DNA of 64,000 nt from Bacteroidales bacterium. GTDB taxonomy: Bacteria > Bacteroidota > Bacteroidia > Bacteroidales > UBA10428. The notes beneath the pieces are model-generated. The model did no database searches, was not told where the DNA came from, and saw nothing but the letters and a program-made list of their open reading frames with translations. Made by a program: the position numbers and the translations under genes. The stretch spans positions 1 to 64,000 of the forward strand of contig JAFGOZ010000191.1 of NCBI GenBank assembly GCA_016926235.1, read 5' to 3'. Below, one piece after another: positions 56,346 to 64,000 of the stretch. How positions within the stretch are numbered: position 1 is the first letter of the stretch; every line of letters begins with the position of its first letter.

Positions 56346-58397
56346 TTAATCTTTTATACACCTGATATAAAATGCACCGGATTTAGCATAAATATCTCTT
56401 CCTACCCTGGGTTCAGATATACTGAATGCCCTGTAGTATGAAACACTGCCGGGACTATCATCATTTGCCCAATAATAACCGAAAACATCTACATTTAAGT
56501 ATACACCTCCTGATGTCCTGCGGCCTCCCAACAAAGCATTAAAGCCACTAATGCCATTCCATTTCAATTGCGTCCCTTCGTCAGTTCCTCTATATCCTAA
56601 TTTGTCTGCCTCAACCTGGGTCATTCCCAGGCACATTTCCAGCTCTTTCCATTCATCATCCGAAGGCAGATGCCAGCCTGCAGGGCATGTTGGAGTGGTT
56701 GCTATAATTGCGTTGGCTGCGTACCAAGTATACAATCTTCCAAAACCGGAATATGTAAGGCTGTCTCCATCATAATAGTATGAACCGATAGGAGTACGAA
56801 AGTTCAGGTTTTCAGCCATCCACCAGTTATCACATATCTGAACAATATCATAAACCTGTCCATCCCGCTCATCTACAATACTATCCTTTACATTGAAGGT
56901 AGTGAATATAAACTCACTGCTAAATGAAGTATCAATTCCGTTTATTGCATAAGCCTTAGAATAATACTTTGTGAAAGGTTCCAAACCAGATAACACGACA
57001 TCAAAATGTCCTGTATCGTTTCCGGCTAATACAACATTGTTATTCAATCCCGGATCATTCAGAGTATCCCAGCATAAGCCTCTCTCCACAACAGGATCAT
57101 TCCCATCATTTACGACCCAACATTCAACAATACCTGATTCTGAAGTCACATCATTTACACCAACTATCATTACCGATGGAGGAAACTTACATATCTCTGT
57201 TGTAATTGAAAACTGATTACCATAAGCAGTACCAATATTATTGGTAGCGTAAGCCCTAATAGAATAAGTTGTCAAATCATTTAATCCTCCAATATAGCTC
57301 ACAAAACTTCCTAATCCTCCTCCATCATTAGTCTTGGAATTTAATATTGTAGGATTGGGGGTTGTGGACCAGCAAACACCCCGCGATAAAACTGTATCAA
57401 AACCATTATCTGTTACTTCATAGGAAACAAACAGTTCGGTGCATGTTGCGGAGTCAATAGCAATGGTAGATAAAGTTGGGATAGTCTTTATTGGCTCAGT
57501 AATAAAACTTGTATCCTCGCTATAAGATACCCCGGCATTATTAATTGCAAATGCCCTTACATAGTAGGTAGTATTGGGCGTAAGACCGGTAATAAACTTA
57601 CTGAACACACTAATACCAGATCCGGAAGCATGATAGACCATATTTCCATTTATATCGGGATTAGTCAGGGTATCCAAACAAAATCCTCTGTCAAATACCG
57701 TTACCCCACCATCAGAAACAACCTCTCCTTCAATGTTCACCGCATCCGGGCTCATGTAATCAATCAAATTAATCTTTACAACAGGTAAATTTACATCACT
57801 TAACGTACTAAAAACCAATTCATTTCCATATCCCACTCCTGAATCATTTTCTGCAAAAGCCCTAATATAATAACTTGTTCCGGGATTAAGTCCAGTAATC
57901 TTACACCAAAATCCACTTTCTGCAGTTTCATTCTCACATACCGAATCAGAAACATCCGGATTCGATGTTTCATCCCAGCATGCCCCTTTTCTTACTATAG
58001 ATAGTTCACCTGAATCCAGCAGGGTCGCGTGAATATAAGCACTGATCTGTGTTATCGTATCCATGTTCACAGATAAAACATAAGGCTTATGCACAACCAT
58101 TATATAAAAAGTGTCAGAAACCAATGGTTCACAACTTCCTTCTAAAATCACTAATCTGTAAAAACATGAAGAATCCGGTTTTACCAGAGTATTAACATCC
58201 ATAGGTGTTCTTATCCATGATGTCATGTCCAGGGAGGTTTCAAAATACAATTCACCCCTGTAAACAGGATATTCCAAATCAATTGAATCCCCTTTCGTTA
58301 TAATAAGGTCTTTGGAACTCTGGGCAGAAGTATATATTTCTCCCGAAATCAATATGATAAAAACACTTAGTAGTTTTATATAAGTCTTTATGAGCAT
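56346..58397 (-). CDS. Secreted repeat protein with C-terminal FISUMP domain
   Basis: About 683 aa from the ATG at 58395-58397, giving a signal peptide (MLIKTYIKLLSVFIILISG, ending TSAQ). The alternative upstream start overlaps the preceding gene. After an opening beta domain there are four to five repeats of about 90 residues of fibronectin-III-like type, each with 'R-G-x-C-W' and 'TGLNPGTSYYIRAFA.N..GVGYGN' motifs. The end (about 510-683) is a FISUMP domain (DGQVYDIVQICDNWWMAENLNF, CPAGWHLPSDDEWKELE, FNALLGGRR, FYIRCIKD). FISUMP proteins are secreted surface proteins of unknown role. There is no T9SS domain of its own. Confidence 0.9.
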   Translation of the reverse strand: MLIKTYIKLLSVFIILISGEIYTSAQSSKDLIITKGDSIDLEYPVYRGELYFETSLDMTSWIRTPMDVNTLVKPDSSCFYRLVILEGSCEPLVSDTFYIMVVHKPYVLSVNMDTITQISAYIHATLLDSGELSIVRKGACWDETSNPDVSDSVCENETAESGFWCKITGLNPGTSYYIRAFAENDSGVGYGNELVFSTLSDVNLPVVKINLIDYMSPDAVNIEGEVVSDGGVTVFDRGFCLDTLTNPDINGNMVYHASGSGISVFSKFITGLTPNTTYYVRAFAINNAGVSYSEDTSFITEPIKTIPTLSTIAIDSATCTELFVSYEVTDNGFDTVLSRGVCWSTTPNPTILNSKTNDGGGLGSFVSYIGGLNDLTTYSIRAYATNNIGTAYGNQFSITTEICKFPPSVMIVGVNDVTSESGIVECWVVNDGNDPVVERGLCWDTLNDPGLNNNVVLAGNDTGHFDVVLSGLEPFTKYYSKAYAINGIDTSFSSEFIFTTFNVKDSIVDERDGQVYDIVQICDNWWMAENLNFRTPIGSYYYDGDSLTYSGFGRLYTWYAANAIIATTPTCPAGWHLPSDDEWKELEMCLGMTQVEADKLGYRGTDEGTQLKWNGISGFNALLGGRRTSGGVYLNVDVFGYYWANDDSPGSVSYYRAFSISEPRVGRDIYAKSGAFYIRCIKD

Positions 58398-58410
58398 TCT
58401 GGTAATGTGT

Positions 58411-59040
58411 TTATTTTTTAATAAACGATTTAGACACATCCATATCTCCCCCTAAAATTCGTAAAATGTATACACCATCAGGAATTCCAGAAATTGATAT
58501 TACCTGTTGATATTCACCTGGTTCTAACAGCACAACCTGATTTAACAGCATACTTCCAGACAAGGACATTAGATAAACCTCGACATGTAATGATCGAATA
58601 ACACCCTCGAATTCCAGAAAAATCTTATCTGAAGCAGGATTGGGTTTAATCCCAATACTTCTTATTGAAAGGTTTTTCCCGAAATCAGATTGAGTAAATA
58701 AAGTAATAGCCATTTCATCCGAAGCAATACATCCTCTGCTGTCGGTTACAGTAAGATAGAAACTCATCGAAGTATCGGCAGTTATAGTTGGATGATCAAT
58801 ATAGGCATTATCAAGCTTATCAGCAGGCTGCCAACTATATGAATAAGGAGTTGTTCCACCTTTAGCAACCGATGTCCCTCCAAGTTGAAGTGAAATACCC
58901 GGGGTAACAATGGTATCAGGTCCCGCATTAGCAAATAGTTCTTCCGGTTGATTAAAATTGAATAAAATCTGGTGCTGGGCAAGAATTACATTCCCCCCTG
59001 TGAGAAGGTATAAAATAATACACCTTAATTTCTTTTTCAT
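58411..59040 (-). CDS. Small T9SS cargo with one PKD-like domain
   Basis: 209-aa exported protein. Signal peptide about 1-21 (VILAQ). One PKD/SprB-like beta domain (about 34-112; ANAGPDTIVTPGISLQLGGTS, TPYSYSWQPADKLDNAYIDHPT, FYLTVTDSRGCIASDE). Then a type A T9SS sorting domain (GIKPNPASDKIFLEF to GVYILRILGG, ending SKSFIKK). It is very short for a T9SS cargo, almost only a sorting domain plus one repeat. It precedes the FISUMP gene by 13 bp, so the pair is likely co-transcribed. Function unknown. Confidence 0.88.
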   Translation of the reverse strand: MKKKLRCIILYLLTGGNVILAQHQILFNFNQPEELFANAGPDTIVTPGISLQLGGTSVAKGGTTPYSYSWQPADKLDNAYIDHPTITADTSMSFYLTVTDSRGCIASDEMAITLFTQSDFGKNLSIRSIGIKPNPASDKIFLEFEGVIRSLHVEVYLMSLSGSMLLNQVVLLEPGEYQQVISISGIPDGVYILRILGGDMDVSKSFIKK

Positions 59041-59488
59041 TTGTGCAATGAGTTAATACATTTTTATTATTCGGATATAAATAAAACATCTAACCTTTTG
59101 TTTTTAAAACATTTAATGAAATATTACAAAAGCACACATCAGGCCTTGTTAGATAAACGTATTTTGTCTGATAAATGTTTCGTTTTTTTGATAAAAAAAT
59201 TTTACTTAAATGATAAGTGACAATAATTCAGTGATTAACGATGAGAAAAAAAATGTTTAGACAATTTATTATTTCGTCTAACAGAACTATAATAAACACT
59301 ATCAAGAATGGCCAGAAAAAAGAAGATAATTAACTCGTTATAGATTGATATTTGTTCGACTGATTTTCAACAAACTCTGGCTTTATCCAGGGGGATAAAT
59401 CAATTTCTAAGATTCGTTTTTTACCCCTACTGAAGTTAGGGGCTATCGAAAATCAATAATTTAGAATGATTCTTATATCGAGTAAATA
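59041..59488. other. AT-rich intergenic region, no gene seen
   Basis: 448 bp between the start of the T9SS cargo gene and the end of panB, both on the minus strand. No frame looks coding. The only structure is a small hairpin CCCCTA (59424-59429) / TAGGGG (59437-59442), not followed by a T-run on either strand, so not a terminator. The region should contain the promoter for the cargo/FISUMP unit. Confidence 0.5.
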
Positions 59489-60304
59489 TTAATATTGTTC
59501 CTTCTCATTAGGAAACTGAAGATTCCTTACATCTTCAATATAGTTTTTTACTGCTCCAGTAATTTCCTGATATAGATTGTGGTAACGTCGTAAGAAACGA
59601 GGAGAAAACTCCTGGGTAAGACCTAGCATATCATGAAGTACTAATACCTGTCCGTCTACTTCACTTCCGGCACCTATGCCAATAGTGGGTATTTTCAGTG
59701 ATTTGGAAACCTTTGCCCCCAATTTTGCCGGTATTTTTTCCAGTACTATCGCAAAACAACCAGCCTTCTCCAATACTTTGGCATCTTTTTCAAGTTTCTC
59801 TGCTTCTTCTTCATCCTGAGCCCTGACTACATAGGTACCAAACTTATGAATAGATTGTGGTGTTAATCCTAAATGTCCCATAACAGGTATTCCTGCCGAT
59901 AAAATACGTTCAATGGATTCTTTAATCTCCTCTCCTCCTTCCAGTTTCACACCATGTGCGCCTGTTTCTTTCATAATACGGATAGCAGATGCCAGTGCTT
60001 TTTTTGAATTTCCCTGGTAGGTTCCAAAAGGAAGATCAACTATAACCAATGCCCTTTGCACTGCCCTGATAACTGATGCAGCATGATATATCATATTATC
60101 AAGTGTGATAGGAAGGGTTGATTCATATCCCGCCATCACATTTGATGCCGAATCCCCAACAAGTATGATATCTATTCCTGCTTTATCCAATATTCTTGCT
60201 ATGGAATAATCGTAAGCAGTCAGCATGGCAATCTTCTCACCTCTATGCTTCATTTCATACAGCACATGTGTTGTAACCCTTCTTACTGTTTGATGTATTG
60301 ACAT
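59489..60304 (-). CDS. panB: 3-methyl-2-oxobutanoate hydroxymethyltransferase
   Basis: First enzyme of pantothenate synthesis: transfers a hydroxymethyl group from 5,10-methylene-THF to ketoisovalerate, so it draws on the same folate pool as MetF. About 271 aa from the ATG at 60302-60304; the 12-residue upstream extension is not family-like. Motifs: [33 protein letters not shown] (Mg-binding Asp), [23 protein letters not shown] (Glu), [28 protein letters not shown]. Divergent from dnaK across a 256-bp gap with inverted repeats. panC and panD are not in the window. Confidence 0.96.
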   Translation of the reverse strand: MSIHQTVRRVTTHVLYEMKHRGEKIAMLTAYDYSIARILDKAGIDIILVGDSASNVMAGYESTLPITLDNMIYHAASVIRAVQRALVIVDLPFGTYQGNSKKALASAIRIMKETGAHGVKLEGGEEIKESIERILSAGIPVMGHLGLTPQSIHKFGTYVVRAQDEEEAEKLEKDAKVLEKAGCFAIVLEKIPAKLGAKVSKSLKIPTIGIGAGSEVDGQVLVLHDMLGLTQEFSPRFLRRYHNLYQEITGAVKNYIEDVRNLQFPNEKEQY

Positions 60305-60403
60305 GATAATATTTTTGTTGATTATCAAATAATATGACAAAGTTCACAATTTATTTTGAACAAACGATACATTGGGTATTTTTTTATAATTTTCACATGC
60401 GTT

Positions 60404-60474
60404 ATGACGATTTGTCATGTTATCGAAAAAAAATTTGTATTAATTGACGGCTAATGCATGTCAAATTTGCATTA
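60404..60474. promoter_or_regulatory. Cluster of inverted repeats upstream of dnaK
   Basis: Three dyads share GTCA/TGAC half-sites or spacing: ATGAC-N5-GTCAT (60404-60418), TTGAC-N11-GTCAA (60444-60464) and TAATGCA-N9-TGCATTA (60452-60474). The last has the 9-nt spacer of CIRCE but not its TTAGCACTC arms. They lie 87-157 bp before the dnaK ATG and also upstream of divergent panB. Operator function is inference. Confidence 0.4.
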
Positions 60475-60560
60475 TTATGGCTAAAAATAAAACTGGCATA
60501 ATCATTGAAAAAAAGATAAATAGAAAAACAAAATGATTAACAATAAATAAAATATTCATT

Positions 60561-62462
60561 ATGGGAAAAATTATAGGTATAGATCTTGGAACCACCAACT
60601 CATGCGTTGCTGTAATGGAAGGGAATGAACCTGTGGTTATACCTAACAGTGAAGGTAAAAGGACCACCCCATCCATTGTTGCATTTGTTGAAAATGGGGA
60701 AAGGAAAGTGGGGGATCCTGCAAAAAGGCAAGCAATTACGAATCCTGAAAAAACCGTTTATTCAATCAAACGTTTTATGGGTGAAACCTATGATAAGGTA
60801 CAAAAAGAAATTCAACGTGTGCCTTACAAAGTCGCAAAAGGAGACAATAATACACCTCGCGTAAAAATTGGAGACAGGCAATACTCACCGCAGGAACTAT
60901 CAGCAATGATCCTTCAAAAAATGAAGAAAACAGCAGAAGATTACCTGGGACAGGAAGTAAAAGAAGCTGTAATAACCGTACCAGCATATTTTAGTGACTC
61001 ACAAAGACAAGCTACTAAAGAAGCAGGAGAAATAGCAGGCTTAGAAGTTAAAAGGATAATTAATGAGCCTACTGCGGCTTCATTGGCATACGGCCTTGAT
61101 AAGAGGTCAAAAGACATGAAAATAGCCGTTTACGACCTGGGTGGAGGCACCTTTGATATCTCAATCCTTGAACTTGGAGATGGTGTTTTCGAAGTAAAAT
61201 CAACAAATGGCGATACCCACCTTGGGGGAGATGATTTTGACCAGGTAATAATTGACTGGTTGGCAGAAGAATTCTTAAAAGATGAAAATATAGATTTAAG
61301 AAAAGATCCTATGGCACTTCAACGATTAAAAGAAGCTGCAGAAAAAGCTAAAATCGAATTATCGAGTTCATCAACTACAGAAATAAACCTGCCTTATATT
61401 ATGCCAGTTGACGGAATTCCAAAGCACCTGGTTAAATCATTGACAAGGGCAAAATTTGAGCAGCTGGCTGACAAACTTATCCAGTCTACCATTGAGCCTT
61501 GCCGGCTGGCATTAAAGGATGCAAGTCTGTCACCCTCTGACATTGACGAAGTAATTTTAGTAGGAGGTTCTACCCGTATTCCTGCAATTCAGGAGATAGT
61601 GCAAAAATTCTTTGGTAAAGCACCATCAAAAGGGGTAAATCCTGATGAAGTTGTGGCAGTTGGTGCGGCAATTCAAGGTGGTGTGTTAACAGGAGAAGTT
61701 AAAGATGTTCTCTTATTAGATGTAACTCCTCTATCTCTGGGTATTGAAACTATGGGAGGTGTAATGACCAGGCTTATTGAATCAAACACAACAATCCCAA
61801 CTAAAAAAGCTGAAACTTTTACCACTGCAGCAGATAATCAACCTTCTGTGGAAATACATGTATTGCAAGGTGAACGCCCAATGGCAGCCCATAACAAGAC
61901 TATCGGCAGGTTCCATCTGGACGGAATTCCACCTGCACCAAGAGGGGTTCCTCAAATTGAGGTTACTTTTGATATTGATGCAAATGGTATATTACATGTA
62001 TCAGCTAAAGATAAAGGTACAGGAAAAGAACAGAGCATCCGTATTGAAGCATCTTCAGGACTTACAGACGCTGAGATAGAAAAAATGAAACAAGAGGCCA
62101 AAGCAAATGAAGATACTGATAAACAAGCAAAAGAAAAAGTTGACAAACTTAATACTGCAGATAGTATGATTTTCCAGACAGAAAAGCAATTAAAAGAGTT
62201 TGGAGATAAGCTTCCTGCAGATAAAAAAGGTCCTATTGAACAGGCTCTAGGTAAACTTAAAGAGGCCCATAAAAATCAGGACATAGATGCTATTGACAAA
62301 GCAACTGCCGAATTAAATTCTGTATGGCAGGCAGCATCACAGGAAATGTATAATGCAAGTCAACAACAAGCAGGAACACAAAGTGAACCTTCCGGTGATG
62401 CAGGAAACAACAAAAAGGGAGACCAGGAAGTGACAGATGTTGATTTTGAAGAAGTAAAATAA
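60561..62462 (+). CDS. dnaK: Molecular chaperone DnaK (Hsp70)
   Basis: Cytoplasmic ATP-dependent chaperone, 633 aa, normal length. The nucleotide-binding domain (about 1-380) has [30 protein letters not shown] and [11 protein letters not shown]. The linker is [19 protein letters not shown]. The substrate-binding beta domain follows ([23 protein letters not shown]), then a helical lid, and a C-terminus ending [10 protein letters not shown] as usual in bacteria. It is not followed by dnaJ or preceded by grpE; the strong terminator at 62481 shows it is monocistronic. Regulation may act through the dyads at 60404-60474. Confidence 0.98.
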   Translation: MGKIIGIDLGTTNSCVAVMEGNEPVVIPNSEGKRTTPSIVAFVENGERKVGDPAKRQAITNPEKTVYSIKRFMGETYDKVQKEIQRVPYKVAKGDNNTPRVKIGDRQYSPQELSAMILQKMKKTAEDYLGQEVKEAVITVPAYFSDSQRQATKEAGEIAGLEVKRIINEPTAASLAYGLDKRSKDMKIAVYDLGGGTFDISILELGDGVFEVKSTNGDTHLGGDDFDQVIIDWLAEEFLKDENIDLRKDPMALQRLKEAAEKAKIELSSSSTTEINLPYIMPVDGIPKHLVKSLTRAKFEQLADKLIQSTIEPCRLALKDASLSPSDIDEVILVGGSTRIPAIQEIVQKFFGKAPSKGVNPDEVVAVGAAIQGGVLTGEVKDVLLLDVTPLSLGIETMGGVMTRLIESNTTIPTKKAETFTTAADNQPSVEIHVLQGERPMAAHNKTIGRFHLDGIPPAPRGVPQIEVTFDIDANGILHVSAKDKGTGKEQSIRIEASSGLTDAEIEKMKQEAKANEDTDKQAKEKVDKLNTADSMIFQTEKQLKEFGDKLPADKKGPIEQALGKLKEAHKNQDIDAIDKATAELNSVWQAASQEMYNASQQQAGTQSEPSGDAGNNKKGDQEVTDVDFEEVK

Positions 62463-62480
62463 ATATAATGGAACTTTATG

Positions 62481-62508
62481 AAAGGGGCAATATTGTCCCT
62501 TTTTTTTT
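62481..62508 (+). terminator. Intrinsic terminator after dnaK
   Basis: Stem AAAGGG / CCCTTT around an internally palindromic CAATATTG core (62481-62502), followed by a T-run to 62508. 18 bp after the dnaK stop. Confidence 0.88.
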
Positions 62509-62675
62509 CTATATAATAATAGGACCCCAATGTTTTGCGTTAGTATGAAATCTCAATTATTTCACTAATAACAAAACTCATAATTAAATTATCCGTTTAA
62601 CAATAAATAATCAATACAATAATATTAAAACATCGGAGCAATTTTATGTATTTTTGAAAAAATAATTTGAAAAAT

Positions 62676-63455
62676 ATGCGATACATAAATATTATTATTC
62701 TATTCCTTTCGTTTTCAATTCATGTATTAAGTCAGGAAAAGACTGTAAATCAAACCGATGCCCAGGGCAGAAAACAAGGATACTGGAAAAAAACCAATGA
62801 AGAAGGCAAATTAATTTATGAAGGATATTTCAAGGACAATAAACCAGTAGACACGTTAAAGCGTTATTTTGAAGATGGAAGTCTGAAAGCCTTAATGATA
62901 TACAGTGAAAAACATGATACAATAGAAGGTGTCCTCTTCTTTGAAAATGGAGGAGTATCTGCTGAAGGGAAATACTTAAATAAGGAAAAAACAGGATTAT
63001 GGAAATATTACAGCGAATACTTTAAATGCCTTATTCAGGAAGAAACTTATATAATGGGTAAAAAGGAAGGCCTTTCTGTAAATTATTACCAGAATGGGAG
63101 TCCAAGTGAAGTACTCCAGTTTAAAAATGATATAAAGGATGGCAAATGGATGCAATATTTTGACAATGGGCAGATGAAATTTGAAGCAAATTATATTAAT
63201 GATAAATTGAATGGAGAATATGAACTATACCAACCTGACGGAAAACTTGAAATAAAAGGCTCATATAAAGATGATCTTAAAGATGGGAAATGGAGCTATT
63301 ATGATGAAAAAGGCAAATTATATAAAGAAATAGTATACAATTCCGGTGTTGCTGAAAATGAGGAAGAATTGAGAGAAATACAAAATAAATATATGGACTT
63401 GATTGAACAAAACCAGGGCAAATATCAGGAGCCTGATGAAACCGGCGGTTATTAA
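62676..63455 (+). CDS. Secreted MORN-repeat (YwqK-like) protein
   Basis: About 259 aa from the ATG at 62676 (MRYINIIILFLSFSIHVLSQ signal peptide); the frame is also open from a TTG at 62667. The mature part consists of MORN_2-type repeats of 20-24 residues with the pattern 'G.W..Y...G.L..EG.Y' (GRKQGYWKKTNEEGKLIYEGYFKD, KDGKWMQYFDNGQMKFEANYIND, KDGKWSYYDEKGKLYKE). This is the arrangement annotated in databases as 'YwqK family antitoxin', although no toxin is next to it and a structural or envelope role is as likely. The S8 protease gene starts 13 bp after its stop. Confidence 0.88.
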   Translation: MRYINIIILFLSFSIHVLSQEKTVNQTDAQGRKQGYWKKTNEEGKLIYEGYFKDNKPVDTLKRYFEDGSLKALMIYSEKHDTIEGVLFFENGGVSAEGKYLNKEKTGLWKYYSEYFKCLIQEETYIMGKKEGLSVNYYQNGSPSEVLQFKNDIKDGKWMQYFDNGQMKFEANYINDKLNGEYELYQPDGKLEIKGSYKDDLKDGKWSYYDEKGKLYKEIVYNSGVAENEEELREIQNKYMDLIEQNQGKYQEPDETGGY

Positions 63456-63468
63456 TGCTTATAAAGGA

Positions 63469-64000
63469 ATGAATAAAATTATATTACTGATTAGTTGTTG
63501 CATATTTACCTTGCAGGGTATTACACAAACAGCCCCACATAAATACTGGATTGAATTTACTGATAAAAAAAACAATCTTTACAGCCTTGATAAACCTGAA
63601 AAATTTCTGTCTGAAAGGGCATTGAAAAGAAGGATAACACAATCAATCCCTATTGACTATTATGACCTTCCCATAACACCCATGTATTTAGATAGTTTAA
63701 GAAATATGGGGCTTACTATACTTACCTCGTCCAAATGGATGAATGGAGCTACTATTTACACTACGGATACTTCATTGCTTAACCAATTGAGCCAGGTTTC
63801 TTTTATAAAAAGTATTAAAAAAACTTTCTTTGATTCTACTGCACTAAAGAGCACTCCCCGATATCAGACCGACACTACCTCTATAATCACTAAGCCTGAA
63901 AACCTTCTCGAAAACTATGGGTATGGATATCCGCAAATAGCTATTCATAACGGGCATTTACTTCATTCCATGGGTTTTAAAGGGAAGGGAGTAGTTATTG
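63469..64000 (+). CDS. S8 family serine peptidase, N-terminal part (runs off the window)
   Basis: ATG at 63469-63471, preceded by AAAGGA. A signal peptide (about 1-19) is followed by the propeptide typical of Bacteroidota subtilases: HKYWIEFTDKKNNLYSLDKPEKFLSERALKRR, then IDYYDLPITPMYLDSL. The visible part ends at YGYGYPQIAIHNGHLLHSMGFKGKGVVI, just before the catalytic Asp strand (VID) expected in the next bases. 177 complete codons are present. The C-terminal part, probably with a T9SS sorting domain, lies outside. Likely secreted protease; activity cannot be judged from this fragment. Confidence 0.87.
   Translation, partial: MNKIILLISCCIFTLQGITQTAPHKYWIEFTDKKNNLYSLDKPEKFLSERALKRRITQSIPIDYYDLPITPMYLDSLRNMGLTILTSSKWMNGATIYTTDTSLLNQLSQVSFIKSIKKTFFDSTALKSTPRYQTDTTSIITKPENLLENYGYGYPQIAIHNGHLLHSMGFKGKGVVI

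Noticed and set aside
59424..59442. CCCCTA/TAGGGG hairpin as a terminator for panB
   Set aside because: No T-run follows the stem on the minus strand (A-rich instead) nor on the plus strand.
60452..60474. CIRCE element before dnaK
   Set aside because: The spacer is 9 nt but the arms (TAATGCA/TGCATTA) do not match TTAGCACTC/GAGTGCTAA. Reported only as an uncharacterised dyad.
62676..63455. Toxin-antitoxin locus based on the YwqK-like name
   Set aside because: The MORN-type protein carries a signal peptide and no toxin gene is adjacent, so the database name gives no support for a TA system here.

Overview
This window is an AT-rich chromosomal stretch from a Bacteroidota bacterium, most likely class Bacteroidia or a neighbouring marine or anaerobic lineage. 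The evidence is several large secreted proteins ending in type IX secretion (T9SS) sorting domains, PKD-repeat giants, FISUMP, DUF4831 and choice-of-anchor L proteins, lipoproteins with Bacteroidota-style leaders, and -7 promoter boxes of the TAnnTTTG type. Genus cannot be read from the sequence. No phage, integrase, transposase or CRISPR array is visible.

Layout. 0.2-3.2 kb (minus strand): a Na+/Ca2+-type exchanger and a CPA2 cation:proton antiporter. 3.3-6.2 kb: small poorly known genes (PepSY-like secreted protein, orphan 77-aa protein, STAS-like protein, lipoprotein, ACT-like protein) and a decayed fragment that looks like the start of a GH2 glycosidase. 6.5-12.2 kb: GH29 alpha-L-fucosidase, a small secreted protein whose signal peptide is interrupted by an 8-bp tandem repeat, a secreted DUF362 protein and a TPR-tailed esterase. 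12.4-18.6 kb: metH and metF, then pepD. 18.8-31.5 kb: a 1609-aa T9SS cargo protein, a thioredoxin-like protein, a DUF4831 lipoprotein, NAD(P)HX repair enzyme nnr, a POT peptide transporter and a TPR-SpoIIE phosphatase. 31.8-45.8 kb: two giant paralogous PKD proteins (about 2260 and 2080 aa) with a repeat-filled spacer between them. 45.9 kb: tRNA-Met(CAT). 46.2-53.2 kb: START-like protein, LptF/LptG permease, two glycosyltransferases, ribBA and fmt. 53.2-59.0 kb (minus): LysM glucosaminidase, choice-of-anchor L/OmpA protein, RluA-type pseudouridine synthase, FISUMP protein and a small T9SS cargo. 59.5-64 kb: panB, dnaK, a MORN-type protein and the start of an S8 protease.

How the genes fit together. 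Housekeeping metabolism (one-carbon/methionine, riboflavin, pantothenate, NAD(P)HX repair, dipeptide uptake and hydrolysis) is interleaved with envelope and secretion functions (LPS transport permease, glycosyltransferases, peptidoglycan hydrolase, OmpA, at least five T9SS cargos). The T9SS machinery itself is not in the window.

The most unusual content is intergenic. Six tracts repeat with a strict period of 7 or 21 nt: 10865-10899, 10952-10993, 17012-17109, 38735-39049, 39052-39079 and 50542-50772. Their sequences are unrelated from locus to locus, but all keep the 7-nt clock and all lie in gaps just beyond gene ends. The other notable signals are the phase-variation-like repeat at 8468-8497 and a lipocalin-like domain buried inside both PKD giants.
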